A stretch of 64,000 nt of DNA from Gammaproteobacteria bacterium (GCA_028819075.1 JAPPMM010000016.1:62001-126000), one strand, 5' to 3'; shown: positions 42,740 to 52,988, counted from the first letter of the stretch. Notes: generated from the sequence alone by a model not told the origin. Program-made: numbers and translations.

Positions 42740-44521
42740 ATGAAGGCGACCGCGCCGGGGGCATCCGGGGCCGGGCCGGAGGAGGGCAGGATCTCCCATG
42801 CCGACCGGATGACCGTGTTTCTGGCCATCCTGCTCGCGCTGCTGCTCGCCGCCCTCGACCAGACCATCGTCGCCACCGCGCTCCCGAAGATCGTGGAGGA
42901 CCTGGCCGGGGTGGAGCGCTATACCTGGGTGGCGACCATGTATCTGCTGGCCTCGACCTCGCTCGCGCTGGTTTACGGCAAGCTGGCCGACACCTATGCG
43001 CGCAGGCACGTGACGCTGGCGGCCGTGGGTCTCTTCCTGGGCGGCTCGGTCGCCTGCGGCCTGGCCGGGATCGCGGGCCCGCTGCCGCTGCTCGGCGACG
43101 GCATGAGCCAGCTGGTGATCTCCAGGGGAATTCAGGGGATCGGGGCGGGCGGCATTTTCGCCATGACCTTCATCGTCATCGCGGATCTCTTCACTCCCGC
43201 CGAGCGCGGCAAGTACCAGGGGTACGTGGGCGCGGTCTTCGGCGTCTCGTCCGTATTGGGACCCTTGCTGGGCGGGCTGCTCACGGACCACGCGGGCGGC
43301 TGGATGCCCGGGATCTCCGGCTGGCGCTGGGTCTTTCTGGTCAACCTGCCCATCGGCGGGGTGGCCCTGTGGCATATCCTGCGCCGGATGCCGCTGCTGG
43401 AGGCGGCTCCGGGGGCGACGCGCCCGGACTTCGTCGGGGCCGGCCTTCTGGTCGGCGGTCTGGCGCCGCTGGTCCTCGGCCTCCAGATCGACAAGCAGGC
43501 CAGCCCCTGGCTTCCGTGGCTGGCTTCGGCGTCTGCGGCGGCGGAAGGATCGGCCGCGGGCGGGGGATGGCAGTTGTGGGCGACGCCGGGGCTGCTGGCG
43601 GTGTCGGCGATTCTGCTGATGGCGTTCGTGCGACGGTCGCGCACCGCGACGGGGCCGATTCTCGAGCCTCGGCTCTTCTCGGAAGCCGTCTTTCGCCGGG
43701 CGACGCTGGCCACGTTCTTCTTCGGCGCCGCCTTCATCTCCGTCAACATCTTCGTCCCGCTCTTCCTCGTCTCGACGAGGGGGGTTTCCGCTACCGAAGC
43801 GGGCGTGGTGCTGATCCCGTTCTCGCTCGGGATCGTGATCTCGGCCACCCTTGCGGGACAGGTCGCCAGCCGCATCGGCTACCGGCGCCAGATCGTCGCC
43901 GGCACGGCGGTGTTCTTCCTTGGCGCCGCGCTGCTTGCACGCATGGATGCCGACACGGCGTACGGCCAGGTCTATCTGTACATGATCCTCTGCGGCCTGG
44001 GCGCGGGGCCCGGCATGCCCCTCTTCACCCTGGCCATCCAGAACGCCACCGACGTACGCTTCGTCGGCCAGGCGACCAGCGCCTCCCAGTTCTTCCGCCA
44101 GACCGGAGCGACGGTGGGGGCGGCGGCCATGGGCGCGGTGCTGACCTTTACGCTGGCGGCTACGTTCGGCGTGCTGGACAATGAACTGCGGGACCGGACC
44201 GGGGGCAGGGTGACGGCGCAAGCCTACGTCTCGACCGGGGGCGTCGGGCTGTCGGAGGCGATCCTCGCGGCTTTCGAGGAGCGAGCCGCGGAGGCGGGCA
44301 CGGCGGATCGGGCGGACGCGCTGCGCACCGAAGGCGTGAGGGTGGCCCGGGACTCGGCGGAGCGGGTGCGGCTGGCCTTCACCGGCGCTTCCCACCGCAT
44401 CTACTGGATGGCCGCGTTCCTCACGCTCGTGGCCGGGTTGCTGGCGGCCCGCATCCCGGAGATTCCGCTGCGGCGCACCCACGACCGGGCGAAGATGGAA
44501 GGAAAGGAGGCTGAAGCATGA
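42740..44521 (+). CDS. DHA2-family (14-helix) MFS drug exporter
   Basis: A 593-residue major facilitator with fourteen predicted helices, like EmrB/QacA. Motif A is YGKLADTYARRHV, the DHA motif LDQTIVATALPKIVEDL is near the start, and motif C GVSSVLGPLLGG lies in helix 5. These exporters drive drugs or metabolites out using the proton gradient. A soluble loop of about 80 residues lies before the last helix. It overlaps the metallohydrolase gene by ATGA, which suggests export of something that enzyme handles. Confidence 0.9.
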   Translation: MKATAPGASGAGPEEGRISHADRMTVFLAILLALLLAALDQTIVATALPKIVEDLAGVERYTWVATMYLLASTSLALVYGKLADTYARRHVTLAAVGLFLGGSVACGLAGIAGPLPLLGDGMSQLVISRGIQGIGAGGIFAMTFIVIADLFTPAERGKYQGYVGAVFGVSSVLGPLLGGLLTDHAGGWMPGISGWRWVFLVNLPIGGVALWHILRRMPLLEAAPGATRPDFVGAGLLVGGLAPLVLGLQIDKQASPWLPWLASASAAAEGSAAGGGWQLWATPGLLAVSAILLMAFVRRSRTATGPILEPRLFSEAVFRRATLATFFFGAAFISVNIFVPLFLVSTRGVSATEAGVVLIPFSLGIVISATLAGQVASRIGYRRQIVAGTAVFFLGAALLARMDADTAYGQVYLYMILCGLGAGPGMPLFTLAIQNATDVRFVGQATSASQFFRQTGATVGAAAMGAVLTFTLAATFGVLDNELRDRTGGRVTAQAYVSTGGVGLSEAILAAFEERAAEAGTADRADALRTEGVRVARDSAERVRLAFTGASHRIYWMAAFLTLVAGLLAARIPEIPLRRTHDRAKMEGKEAEA

Positions 44522-47058
44522 ATGGACGCAGCATGAATCGACGCAGGAATCGGGTTCGGACTGTCTCTCCGGCGGCTGCGCGGCTGGGCGCGATCGTCCT
44601 GGCCGCGGCGTTGGCACCGGCGGCGCTTTCCGCCCAATGGACCAACCGGTACCCCCGCGTTGAGGGCTACGGGCACCAGATCTATCTGGAAGGCTACGAG
44701 ATGCCCACCCTCACCGGCGGTCCCATCGACCCCGCGGCTTCCCCGGACGGGACGCGCCTTGCCTTCGCATCGCACGGCTGGATCTGGGTGATGGACCTGG
44801 TGGACGGCGGCGCGCGCCGGCTGACCTCGGGCGGTGCGATGGACGCGCGTCCGGCCTGGTCGCCGGACGGGACCCGCATCGCGTTCGTGCGCGACGACAC
44901 GCGCGATACCTGGATCGTGGTGGCGGATGCCGCGACGGGCGCGGAGCTGCTGAGCGAGAACACCCCGGCGATCGAGCTCGACCCGGCCTTCTCGTCCGAT
45001 GGCTCCCGGCTGTATTTCGCGTCCGCTTCAGCAGGCACCATAGACCTGTGGGCGCTCGAGCTCGCGAGCGGGGAGAGGGTCCGGATCACCGACGTCCGGG
45101 GGATCGAGCTGAAACCGCAGCCCGGCGCGGGGGCCCTGGTGTACCTGGCCAAGGGCGGCGGCGGTGGCGACCGGGTGCTGGTGCGCGAACTGGACGCCGC
45201 CGGATCGCCGGCGGGTCCCGGGCCGCGCACGCTGCTCGAGGGCAGCATCGCCTCCATGGCGCGCCCGGTGCTCAGTCCCGACGGGTCGATGGTGGCGGTG
45301 AACTGGCCCACGCAGGCCGGGTGGGAGCTGCGGCTGGTGAACGTGGACAACCCGGCGGGGTCGATCCTGCTGGTCGGGCCTCCGGACACGGGGGGCGGCA
45401 CCCCGCTCACCCCCGCGTGGAGCATGCCCGGCGGGGAGTGGGTGTACTTCTCGCGCGGGGACGGCAACCGGCCGATGCGGCTCTACCGGGTGCCTGCCGC
45501 GGGCGGGCCGGCCGAGGAGGTCGTGGTGCGCACCTGGGACTGGGGGGTCGAGACTGGCACGCTGCGGGTGCGCACCACCCTGGAGGAGGGAGGCCCGCCC
45601 GCAGCCGCCCGCCTGGACGTGGTGGACGCAACCGGCCACCCCGCCGTTCCGGCCGGCTCCCGGCCCTGGTTCGACGGCCAGAGCGGGCGGGTGTACGCCT
45701 ACTCGACCGGGATCGCCGAGTACACCGTGCCGGCCGGGAGCGCCACCGTGGCGGCCGTGCAGGGGCTCGCGACCCCCGAGGTCGCCCGCACGGTCGAGGT
45801 GGCGGCCGGCCGGACCACCGAGGTGGAGTTGACGCTCACCCCCGTCTGGGACGCGCGCGCCGCGGGATGGGTGTCGGGGGAGCACCACTTCCACCTGAAC
45901 TACGGCGGCCCCTACGACCTGGCCCCGGCCGACCTGGTGCCGATGATGCGGGGCGAGGCGCTCGACGTCGCCACCCCGCTGCTGGCCAACCTGCACAACC
46001 GCTTCGAGGACCAGGACCTGTGGGGCTGGGAGCGGGCGGGGGAGGGGCCCCTTATCCGCTTCGGCCAGGAGGTGCGCTCACACTTTCTCGGCCACGTGGG
46101 CCTGATCGGCATCGGCGACTTCTTCTGGCCGTGGGTGTGGGGCCCCGGCTACCAGGTCTACGGCACCGACGACCGCGAGAACGCGGAGGCGCTGGGCCAC
46201 GCCCGCTCGCGGGGCGGCTTCGGGTACTACGTGCATCCGGTGAACGCGCGCGCCGCCGAGCGCGCCCAGCCGTGGTCGGAAGTGCCCTTCGAGGACCTTG
46301 CGGGCAGCGTGCCCGTCGAGCTGGTGGCGGACGCGGTGCTCGGCGACCTGGATGCGCTGGAGGTGGTCTGCCTGTGGAGCGACGAGACCACCACCACCCA
46401 GGTGTGGCACCGCTTCCTCAACCTGGGCATTCCGGTGGCGCCCAGCGCCGGCACCGACGTGATGAACAACTTCTTCCGCACCATGGCGGTGGGGACCACG
46501 AGGGTATACGCGATGACGGGCGGCCAGCTCAACTGGCCGGCGTACATGGCCGCCCTCAGGGAGAGCCGCACCTTCGTCACCAACGGTCCCTTCGTGGACT
46601 TCAGCCTGGAAGGGACGGGGCCGGGTGGGGTGGTGGCGTCCGGATCCGCCTCCTGGACGCTCGACCTGAGTTCCGCGGGCGCGGTCGAGCGCGTGGACGT
46701 GCTCGTCAACGGAGAAGTGGCGTGGCAATCCGAGGGTCTCGCCGGGGCCGGCGCACGCCGGTACGAGGGGACGCTCGACCTTCCGGAGGGCGGGTGGGTC
46801 GCCGTGCGCGCGGTGGGCGGAAACACGGAATGGCCGTCGATGGCCAGCTACCCGTTCGCCCACACCGCGCCGATCTGGATCGGGGAAGCCGGGAGCACGG
46901 AGCCGGGCGCCAGAATGCGCGCCGCCCGCGAACTGGCGGAGGTGCTGCGCGTCGCGCGAAACCGCCTTGTCATCGGCTACGGAGACGCCGACATCCCGAA
47001 CCTGCTTGGCCGCTTCGACCGGGCCAGGGCGCAACTGGAGGAGTGGGCGCGCCCCTAG
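44518..47058 (+). CDS. Exported TolB-like beta-propeller plus CehA/McbA-type metallohydrolase
   Basis: An 846-residue protein with signal peptide ending APAALSAQ. The N-terminal part (about 60-330) has TolB/WD40-like PD40 repeats (DPAASPDGTRLAFAS, RPAWSPDGTRIAFVR). A small beta domain follows, then from about 455 a PHP-like hydrolase with E455-H-H-F-H459-LNYGG and later His in FGYYVHPVN and PSAGTDVMNN, matching CehA/McbA family phosphoesterases. It likely cleaves a phosphoester or carbamate in the periplasm. It is coupled to the upstream exporter gene and 145 bases before a TonB receptor. Confidence 0.82.
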   Translation: MNGRSMNRRRNRVRTVSPAAARLGAIVLAAALAPAALSAQWTNRYPRVEGYGHQIYLEGYEMPTLTGGPIDPAASPDGTRLAFASHGWIWVMDLVDGGARRLTSGGAMDARPAWSPDGTRIAFVRDDTRDTWIVVADAATGAELLSENTPAIELDPAFSSDGSRLYFASASAGTIDLWALELASGERVRITDVRGIELKPQPGAGALVYLAKGGGGGDRVLVRELDAAGSPAGPGPRTLLEGSIASMARPVLSPDGSMVAVNWPTQAGWELRLVNVDNPAGSILLVGPPDTGGGTPLTPAWSMPGGEWVYFSRGDGNRPMRLYRVPAAGGPAEEVVVRTWDWGVETGTLRVRTTLEEGGPPAAARLDVVDATGHPAVPAGSRPWFDGQSGRVYAYSTGIAEYTVPAGSATVAAVQGLATPEVARTVEVAAGRTTEVELTLTPVWDARAAGWVSGEHHFHLNYGGPYDLAPADLVPMMRGEALDVATPLLANLHNRFEDQDLWGWERAGEGPLIRFGQEVRSHFLGHVGLIGIGDFFWPWVWGPGYQVYGTDDRENAEALGHARSRGGFGYYVHPVNARAAERAQPWSEVPFEDLAGSVPVELVADAVLGDLDALEVVCLWSDETTTTQVWHRFLNLGIPVAPSAGTDVMNNFFRTMAVGTTRVYAMTGGQLNWPAYMAALRESRTFVTNGPFVDFSLEGTGPGGVVASGSASWTLDLSSAGAVERVDVLVNGEVAWQSEGLAGAGARRYEGTLDLPEGGWVAVRAVGGNTEWPSMASYPFAHTAPIWIGEAGSTEPGARMRAARELAEVLRVARNRLVIGYGDADIPNLLGRFDRARAQLEEWARP

Positions 47059-47203
47059 CAGCCTGGACAGGCTACAGGTTACCTTGCCCGTCCCTCGGAC
47101 AGGCTCAAAACCACCTTGGAAACGCTTGCGACAATATCGGTCACAGAAACGACAAATCCGTTCTTCCGGACGCCATTTGGCTTCCGCATAAGAGGAGAGT
47201 TCG

Positions 47204-49939
47204 ATGAAAGCGATCAGCACGAGGTTTCGGCGGTGTCTCTCTTGGATGTTCGCCCTGGGAGCTCTCTTCAGCGCCCCTCTCGCGGCGCAGCAGGGAACAC
47301 TCTCGGGCCGTGTGACGGACGCCGAGGCGGGGACGCCGGTCTCGGGCGCGACGATCGAGATCGTGGGGCAGATGCTGGGCGCAACCGGGGCCGAGGGTGA
47401 CTTTTCCGCATCGGTTCCCGCCGGCACCCATTCGGTGATCGTGACCCTGATCGGCTACGAAACCACCCGCCTCGACGGCATCGCTGTGGACGCGGGTTCG
47501 ACCACGGAAATCGAGATCCCGATCCGCTCGCGGGCCCTGATCCTCAACCCGGTCGTGGTCACCGCGTCGCGCCGCCAGGAGAAGGCGCTCGAGGCCCCGG
47601 CGTCGGTGTCCTCGGTGTCATCGTCCGAGATCCAGCGCACCATCGCGACGACCGCCGCGGATCACGTCCAGACACAACCCGGGCTGGACATCTTCCAGGC
47701 CGGCCTGACGTCCAAGAGCGTCGTCTCGCGGGGCTTCAACAACGTCTTCTCGGGAACGCTGCTCACGATCGTCGACAATCGCTACGCGCGCATCCCCTAC
47801 CAGCGCTTCAACGCCTTCGACCTGATCTCCGCCACCGACCTCGACATCGACCGCATCGAGGTGTCGCTCGGACCGGGCTCCGCCCTGTACGGTCCGAACG
47901 CCGCCGCCGGCGTGATGCACATCATCACCGCGTCCCCCATCGACCGACCCGGAACCACCGTTTCGCTGGCGGCGGGTGAGCGCTCGATCTTCACCGGGCA
48001 GTTCCGGACGGCGGTCGCACCATCCGAGCGTTTCGGGTTCAAGCTGTCGGGGCAGTACATGCGGGGGAACGACTTCGAATACCGGGATCCCGTCGAAGTG
48101 GGGGCCGCCGCGGTGCCCGGCGCGAACCCCAGGATCGCCGCTCGCGATTTCTTCTACGAGCGCTACTCCTTCGACGCCCGCGCCGACATCCGCGGCGAAG
48201 GCGGGGGCGCCTTCGTGCTGAACGGCGGCATGAGCCAGATGAACAACGCCATCGTGCTCACCGGCATCGGCGCCGCGCAGGGCAAGAACTGGGTCTATCC
48301 CTACGTTCAGGCCCGCTTCTCGAAGGACAGGTTCTTCGCCCAGGCCTTCTACAACACGAGCAACGCCGGTGACACCTACCTGCTGCGCACCGGCCAGGAC
48401 ATCGTGGACCAGTCGTACATCATGTCCGCGCAGATTCAGCACGGTTTCGATGTCGGGGAGCGGCAGAGTTTCACCTACGGCGTCGACCTCATCGGCACCA
48501 ACCCGCGCACGGAGGGCACGGTGCTGGGCCGCAACGAGGACGACGACGACTCGCGCGAGGTCGGCGCCTACCTGCATTCCGAGACCGCGCTCTCGGACAT
48601 GTTCGATCTGGTGGCCGCGGTGCGCGTCGACGATCACAGCCGCCTGACCACGACCAGCATCTCCCCGCGCGTGGCGCTGGTGCTCACGCCGACCGAGGGC
48701 CAGAACATCCGCTTCACCTACAACCGTGCCTTCTCGACGCCTTCCACCAACAACCTGTTCCTCGACATCCTCGCGGCGAATATCCCGATCCTTCCCGGCA
48801 TCAGCTACGGCATCCGCTCGCAGGGGGTGCCGCTCGGCGGCTACACCTTCGGCGGCCAGTGTCAAGGCGGAGTCGAGTCCCGGTGCATGTATTCGCCCCT
48901 GATGCCGGGTCAGGCGCTGCCCGCCAACGCGGCCGTGTTCTGGAATCCGGTGATCGAGACGCTGCTTCCGCAGTTTGCGTCGCAGCTTCCGCCCGCGCTC
49001 GTGCCCCTGCTCCCCACGCTGGGAGCCATGCTCCTGAACCCCGGAGCCGGCGATCCTCAACTCGGCACCCTGTTCCGCCGCTTCGACGTCGCCGCCGCGG
49101 GCGCCGGTTCCACGGATCCGTTCGTCACGCTGGCGGGTCCGGGGGTGCTGGACGTTCCCGACCTCGTGCCCACCATTCACAACAGCTTCGAGGTGGGATA
49201 CAAGGGCCTGATCAACGATCGGGTGCTACTCGCCGCCGATGTCTACCGCACGCGCATCGAGAACTTCGTGGGCTCGCTCCGGGTGGAGACGCCCAACGTC
49301 TTCTTCGATCCCGCTTCGGTTCAGGCGTTCGTGCTGCACCGGCTGGACCCGCTCATTCGGGCCGGATTGATCCCGCCCGCGCTCATCGAAGGCCCCCTTG
49401 CCGTGGCTGTCGGCGCGATCGCGAGTCTTCCGCTGGGCACCCTGGCCGCGGACCAGTCAGCCTCGCACGACCTGCTGCTGACCTACCGCAATTTCGGAGA
49501 CGTGTGGTATTCGGGCGCCGACCTGGCCCTGGAGGTGCTCCTCTCCGACCAGCTCAGCCTCAACGGCAACTTCTCGTGGAAGAGCGCCGAGTGCTTCAAC
49601 AGCACCGACGATGATTGCAACGACATCGAGGACGTCGCGCTTAACGCCCCGAGCCACAACGGATCTCTCGGGTTCACCTATGCCAACCAGGGGAGCGGGC
49701 TTTCGGCGCAGGGACGCGTGCGCATGACGGCGGGATTCCCGATCAACTCGGGGACCTACATCGGGGTGATCGATGGCTACCAGGTCATGGACGCGTCGTT
49801 GAGCTACCGGCTCCCCTTCCAGCCGGGCACGACGCTGTCGGTTACCGCCAACAACCTGTTCGACAGCAACCACACCGAGTTCATCGGCGCCGCGCCCCTG
49901 GGCAGGTTCGTGATGTTCCGGGTGCGGCACGACTTCTAG
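47204..49939 (+). CDS. TonB-dependent outer membrane receptor with regulatory-like N-terminal domain
   Basis: A 911-residue outer-membrane receptor. After a signal peptide ending LAAQ, residues about 28-105 form a carboxypeptidase-regulatory-like domain (GTLSGRVTDAEAGTPVSGAT). A plug follows (NPVVVTASRRQEKALEAPAS, then IEVSLGPGSALYGPNAAAGV), and then the beta-barrel, ending in the aromatic RFVMFRVRHDF. AGGAGAG precedes the ATG by a few bases. It imports a large ligand with TonB energy; the ligand is unknown. Position after the metallohydrolase suggests a related uptake system. Confidence 0.9.
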   Translation: MKAISTRFRRCLSWMFALGALFSAPLAAQQGTLSGRVTDAEAGTPVSGATIEIVGQMLGATGAEGDFSASVPAGTHSVIVTLIGYETTRLDGIAVDAGSTTEIEIPIRSRALILNPVVVTASRRQEKALEAPASVSSVSSSEIQRTIATTAADHVQTQPGLDIFQAGLTSKSVVSRGFNNVFSGTLLTIVDNRYARIPYQRFNAFDLISATDLDIDRIEVSLGPGSALYGPNAAAGVMHIITASPIDRPGTTVSLAAGERSIFTGQFRTAVAPSERFGFKLSGQYMRGNDFEYRDPVEVGAAAVPGANPRIAARDFFYERYSFDARADIRGEGGGAFVLNGGMSQMNNAIVLTGIGAAQGKNWVYPYVQARFSKDRFFAQAFYNTSNAGDTYLLRTGQDIVDQSYIMSAQIQHGFDVGERQSFTYGVDLIGTNPRTEGTVLGRNEDDDDSREVGAYLHSETALSDMFDLVAAVRVDDHSRLTTTSISPRVALVLTPTEGQNIRFTYNRAFSTPSTNNLFLDILAANIPILPGISYGIRSQGVPLGGYTFGGQCQGGVESRCMYSPLMPGQALPANAAVFWNPVIETLLPQFASQLPPALVPLLPTLGAMLLNPGAGDPQLGTLFRRFDVAAAGAGSTDPFVTLAGPGVLDVPDLVPTIHNSFEVGYKGLINDRVLLAADVYRTRIENFVGSLRVETPNVFFDPASVQAFVLHRLDPLIRAGLIPPALIEGPLAVAVGAIASLPLGTLAADQSASHDLLLTYRNFGDVWYSGADLALEVLLSDQLSLNGNFSWKSAECFNSTDDDCNDIEDVALNAPSHNGSLGFTYANQGSGLSAQGRVRMTAGFPINSGTYIGVIDGYQVMDASLSYRLPFQPGTTLSVTANNLFDSNHTEFIGAAPLGRFVMFRVRHDF

Positions 49940-49954
49940 GAAGCCGCCAGCGTC

Positions 49955-50611
49955 CTAGGGGTCCAGCGGCATCGCCTCCAGCCGCGAGATGTGCAGGTTG
50001 AGCATGTGGTTGACGCGGAAGCCGTACATCCCGTCCATCGCGACTTCGGAGCGCGGCAGGGCGGCGACCTGGGCATCGTTGACGAAGAACCGCACCTCGT
50101 CCGCGTCCGCCTCGGCGGCGAGGATGTTTTTCGCCGTGGCCCCGTCGCCGCGGTCGGCCCAGCCCAGGATGGCTTCGTGGCCGGTCCAGGGGAGGATCGT
50201 GGGCGCGTCAGGGCCCTCGCGGCGCTTGACGATGAACTCGCCCCCGTCGCGGATGAGGAAGTAGGTGTATTCGATGTCGTCGCCGTCCAGGCCGAGCCCG
50301 CCGGCGAAGAATCCGAACGCCTCGCGCATCATCCCCTGCGGTTCGAAGAGAAAGACCTCCATCTCGATGCGGTATTCTCCCGAAGCCTCCATCTCCGGGC
50401 CCCAGTAGATCGCGGCGGGGCCCGAGGTCACGTGCCACCCGGGCGGCATCGAAACGAACATCTCCAGCTGTTCCTCCGAGGCGCCGGGCTCGTCGAAGCG
50501 GACCTGCCAGTCCTCCGGACGCTCGAAGTCCTGGGCGGCGAGGGAAGGGGCGGTGACGGATGCTGCGAGGAGGAGGGCGAAGAGCGGAATCAGGAAGGCG
50601 AGTCTGGTCAT
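49955..50611 (-). CDS. Exported jelly-roll-like protein of unknown function
   Basis: A 218-residue protein with signal peptide ending APSLAAQ. The mature region, with EYRIEMEVFLFEPQGMMREAFGF, DIEYTYFLIRDGGEFIVKRR and DEVRFFVNDAQVAALP, resembles the DUF1080/concanavalin-like sandwich used for sugar binding. No catalytic residues can be named. It converges with the receptor gene at a gap of 15 bases. Confidence 0.7.
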   Translation of the reverse strand: MTRLAFLIPLFALLLAASVTAPSLAAQDFERPEDWQVRFDEPGASEEQLEMFVSMPPGWHVTSGPAAIYWGPEMEASGEYRIEMEVFLFEPQGMMREAFGFFAGGLGLDGDDIEYTYFLIRDGGEFIVKRREGPDAPTILPWTGHEAILGWADRGDGATAKNILAAEADADEVRFFVNDAQVAALPRSEVAMDGMYGFRVNHMLNLHISRLEAMPLDP

Positions 50612-50819
50612 GGTCTCCGGCGGGTGAACGGGGTGACGCGGCCCGGGAAGATCCGGGCGCAGGAAGATCTGCGAAAGTGTCCGTGAAGGTCAATCGTTGC
50701 CGCGCCCGCCGCCGCCGGTGACGATGTCGCGGATCCCGGACGTTTCACGAGGCGAGCGCCGTGCATATGTTGTCTCAAACCCCGCTCGCCGGGGCATGAC
50801 CTGCAACACGGAGGATGAG

Positions 50820-51290
50820 ATGCGACTTCGCAACGTATGGCTCTCGGGAACGGCGATTCTGGCGGCACTCGCATTCTCTTCAGGGGCCGAAGCCCAGGGC
50901 GAGGAACGGTACGGCGCCTGGCTGATGGATTCGGACCGGCCCCCGCCGGCCTCCAACGTCATGACCTACGAGCCCTATGGGGATGGCGGCATGCGCATCA
51001 CGGTCGCGAGTACGAATGCGCGCGGCGAGAGTTCCGAATGGGGGTACGTGACGCTGTTCGACGGCGTCTTCCGCGCGGTGGAGGGGCAGGAGAACGCCGA
51101 GACGGCGGTCGAGGTCGTGGACGACCGCAGCACGCGCATCCTGAACAGCCGCGGCGGCAGGGTCTACCAGGTCATCATCAACACCCTCTCAGAGGACGGC
51201 AACACGATTCAGAACGAGTACGTGCGCCTGGACGAGGAGGGAAAGATCACCGGGGTGGGGCACGCGACGTACCGGCGCATAATGAACTAG
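50820..51290 (+). CDS. Small exported protein of unknown function
   Basis: A 156-residue protein with a signal peptide ending GAEAQG. The mature part is predicted beta-rich (SEWGYVTLFDGVFRAVEG, VYQVIINTLSEDGN). No family is recognised. The ATG at 50820 is favoured because GGAGG (50810-50814) lies five bases upstream. Its frame upstream runs on without signal and is not used. Confidence 0.72.
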   Translation: MRLRNVWLSGTAILAALAFSSGAEAQGEERYGAWLMDSDRPPPASNVMTYEPYGDGGMRITVASTNARGESSEWGYVTLFDGVFRAVEGQENAETAVEVVDDRSTRILNSRGGRVYQVIINTLSEDGNTIQNEYVRLDEEGKITGVGHATYRRIMN

Positions 51291-51303
51291 GCGGGCGCTC
51301 CCG

Positions 51304-51870
51304 CTACCGGCTGCCCTCCGGGGCGGCCGCGATGCATTCCACCTCGACGCGCGCGTCGAACGCCAGCCCGGCCGCGGCCAGGGCGGAGCGGGCCGGCGGG
51401 TTTTCCGGGAAGTACTCCAGGTAGACCTCGTTGAAGGTGGCGTAGTCGGCCATGTCGGCGAGGAACACGGTGCACTTGACCACGTCCTCCCACCCCGCCC
51501 CGGCGGCCTCCAGCACGGCCGCGAGGTTCTCCATGGTCTGACGGGTTTCGGGGATGATCCCCCCCTCGGCCAGGGTGGGCGGCGACACGCCCGGGAGCGC
51601 CCCGATCGCGCCCGACAGGAAGATCAGGTCGCCGCTCCGCACCGCGGACGAGAAGACCGGCAGCCGGGCCACCCCCTCGGGCTGGATGATCTCCTTGCGG
51701 GGCGCGGGTTCCGCCGCGGCCTGGCCGCCCTCAGCGTCCGGCGACCCGGCCGGCCCGCATCCGACCGCAAGCGCGCCCAGCATGCATGTGGCGCCCCGCC
51801 ACGACCGCCGCGTTCGGACCGCGCTTACCACGCCCGCGACCTCGGCCCCAGCGTCCACTCGCATCCTCAT
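51304..51870 (-). CDS. RidA-family lipoprotein
   Basis: A 188-residue protein. After a short Arg-rich stretch, a lipoprotein signal CMLGALAVGCGPAG precedes a RidA/YjgF domain (DLIFLSGAIGALPG, TRQTMENLAAVLEAAGA, VVKCTVFLADMADYATFN, ARSALAAAGL). Most RidA proteins are cytosolic enamine/imine deaminases; export of this one as a lipoprotein is unusual. ATG at 51870 overlaps the serine hydrolase stop by ATGA, so it is translationally coupled. The strict Arg of RidA deaminases is in the PARSA motif. Confidence 0.8.
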   Translation of the reverse strand: MRMRVDAGAEVAGVVSAVRTRRSWRGATCMLGALAVGCGPAGSPDAEGGQAAAEPAPRKEIIQPEGVARLPVFSSAVRSGDLIFLSGAIGALPGVSPPTLAEGGIIPETRQTMENLAAVLEAAGAGWEDVVKCTVFLADMADYATFNEVYLEYFPENPPARSALAAAGLAFDARVEVECIAAAPEGSR

Positions 51871-52988
51871 CCGCTCCACGGCCACTCCTCCATCTCGATT
51901 CCCCTCGCCGCGAAGAGCAGCTCGAGCGCCCGCTCCCACGACTCCCAGCTGGTGGTGCGGCCGTACACCGAGTTGGTCTTGTGCGCCACCACCAGGTCGA
52001 GGGCGGGGAACACCGTGATCCACTGCCCGACCGCGCCGCGCCCGCTGTACGCGCCCTCGAACGGTCCGGTGGCGCGCGGGCCGTCCCACACCCACCACAT
52101 GTAGCCGTAGCCGAAGTAGCCGTCCCGGCGCCAGTCCGGGTTCATCTCCTCGAGCGGGGTCACGACGCTCACGATGCGCCGCGCCCAGTCCCGCGAGATG
52201 ATCTGCTCCCCGTCCCAGGAGCCCTCGTTGAGCATCAGGTGCCCGATGCGCGCCATGTCTCGCGTGGACAGCCAGAAGTGGTACGCCGGATTACGCGAGA
52301 TGGAGAGATTGCCGGACTTCCGGTGCATGGAGCGGTCCCAGTCCTGGAACCGGAGCGGAATCGCCAGTTGCGCCTGGGCTTCGTCGTAGAGATCGCGGCC
52401 CGTGAGCTGCTCGAAGACGGCCCCCGCGGCGTTGAAGTCCCAGTTGCTGTAAAGCATGTAGGTGCCCGGCTCCTGCGACCCGCGCGGCGGCGCCTCGGAG
52501 AGATTGTCGCCGCCGTTGGAGGCCGGGTGGTAGACGCCCGAGCGCGCGGTGACCAGGTGGTCCACCGTGGCGCCCAGCTCGATGGGGAGCAGCCCGCCGA
52601 TGTCGTCCACGCCCAGATCGGCCATGGAGGCGTCCAAGTCGATGGTGCCGTTCTCGACCCAGTAGCCGTACAGCATCGCCAGGATGCTCTTGCGCACCGA
52701 GGCCAGATACGACAACTCCTCGATGTCGCCGTACTGGAACACGATGCGGCCCCGGTCGGCCACCACGATGCCGGTGGAGTTGGCGCTGTCGCGCACGAAG
52801 TCGCGCACCAGCCCGAGTGCGTCGGCGTCCCAGCCGAAACCGGCCAGTCCGTCCCGGGGAACGATCTCCCACTCCTCCCCCGGGAAGACGCAGGTGGGGC
52901 AATCGGTGCGCGACTCGAGCGCGAAGAGCAGTCCTGCGGGGGCCATCAGGACCCACGCAACGAAAAACGGTGCGAGGAAGCGTCTCAT
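51867..52988 (-). CDS. Exported serine hydrolase of the beta-lactamase/PBP family
   Basis: A 373-residue protein with an N-terminal hydrophobic segment (FLAPFFVAWVLMAPAGLLFA). The catalytic S97-V-R-K100 and Y180-S-N182 are present, as in class C beta-lactamase-like esterases and D-aminopeptidases. The C-terminal part has GRGAVGQWI in place of a KTG box. Its start codon overlaps that of the divergent DUF167 gene. It is coupled to the RidA lipoprotein. Peptide, ester or amide substrates are possible. Confidence 0.85.
   Translation of the reverse strand: MRRFLAPFFVAWVLMAPAGLLFALESRTDCPTCVFPGEEWEIVPRDGLAGFGWDADALGLVRDFVRDSANSTGIVVADRGRIVFQYGDIEELSYLASVRKSILAMLYGYWVENGTIDLDASMADLGVDDIGGLLPIELGATVDHLVTARSGVYHPASNGGDNLSEAPPRGSQEPGTYMLYSNWDFNAAGAVFEQLTGRDLYDEAQAQLAIPLRFQDWDRSMHRKSGNLSISRNPAYHFWLSTRDMARIGHLMLNEGSWDGEQIISRDWARRIVSVVTPLEEMNPDWRRDGYFGYGYMWWVWDGPRATGPFEGAYSGRGAVGQWITVFPALDLVVAHKTNSVYGRTTSWESWERALELLFAARGIEMEEWPWSG

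Noticed and set aside
47059..47203. Riboswitch upstream of the TonB receptor
   Set aside because: The 145-base gap has a ribosome site and two short GGACAGGCT repeats, but no conserved cobalamin or other riboswitch box.
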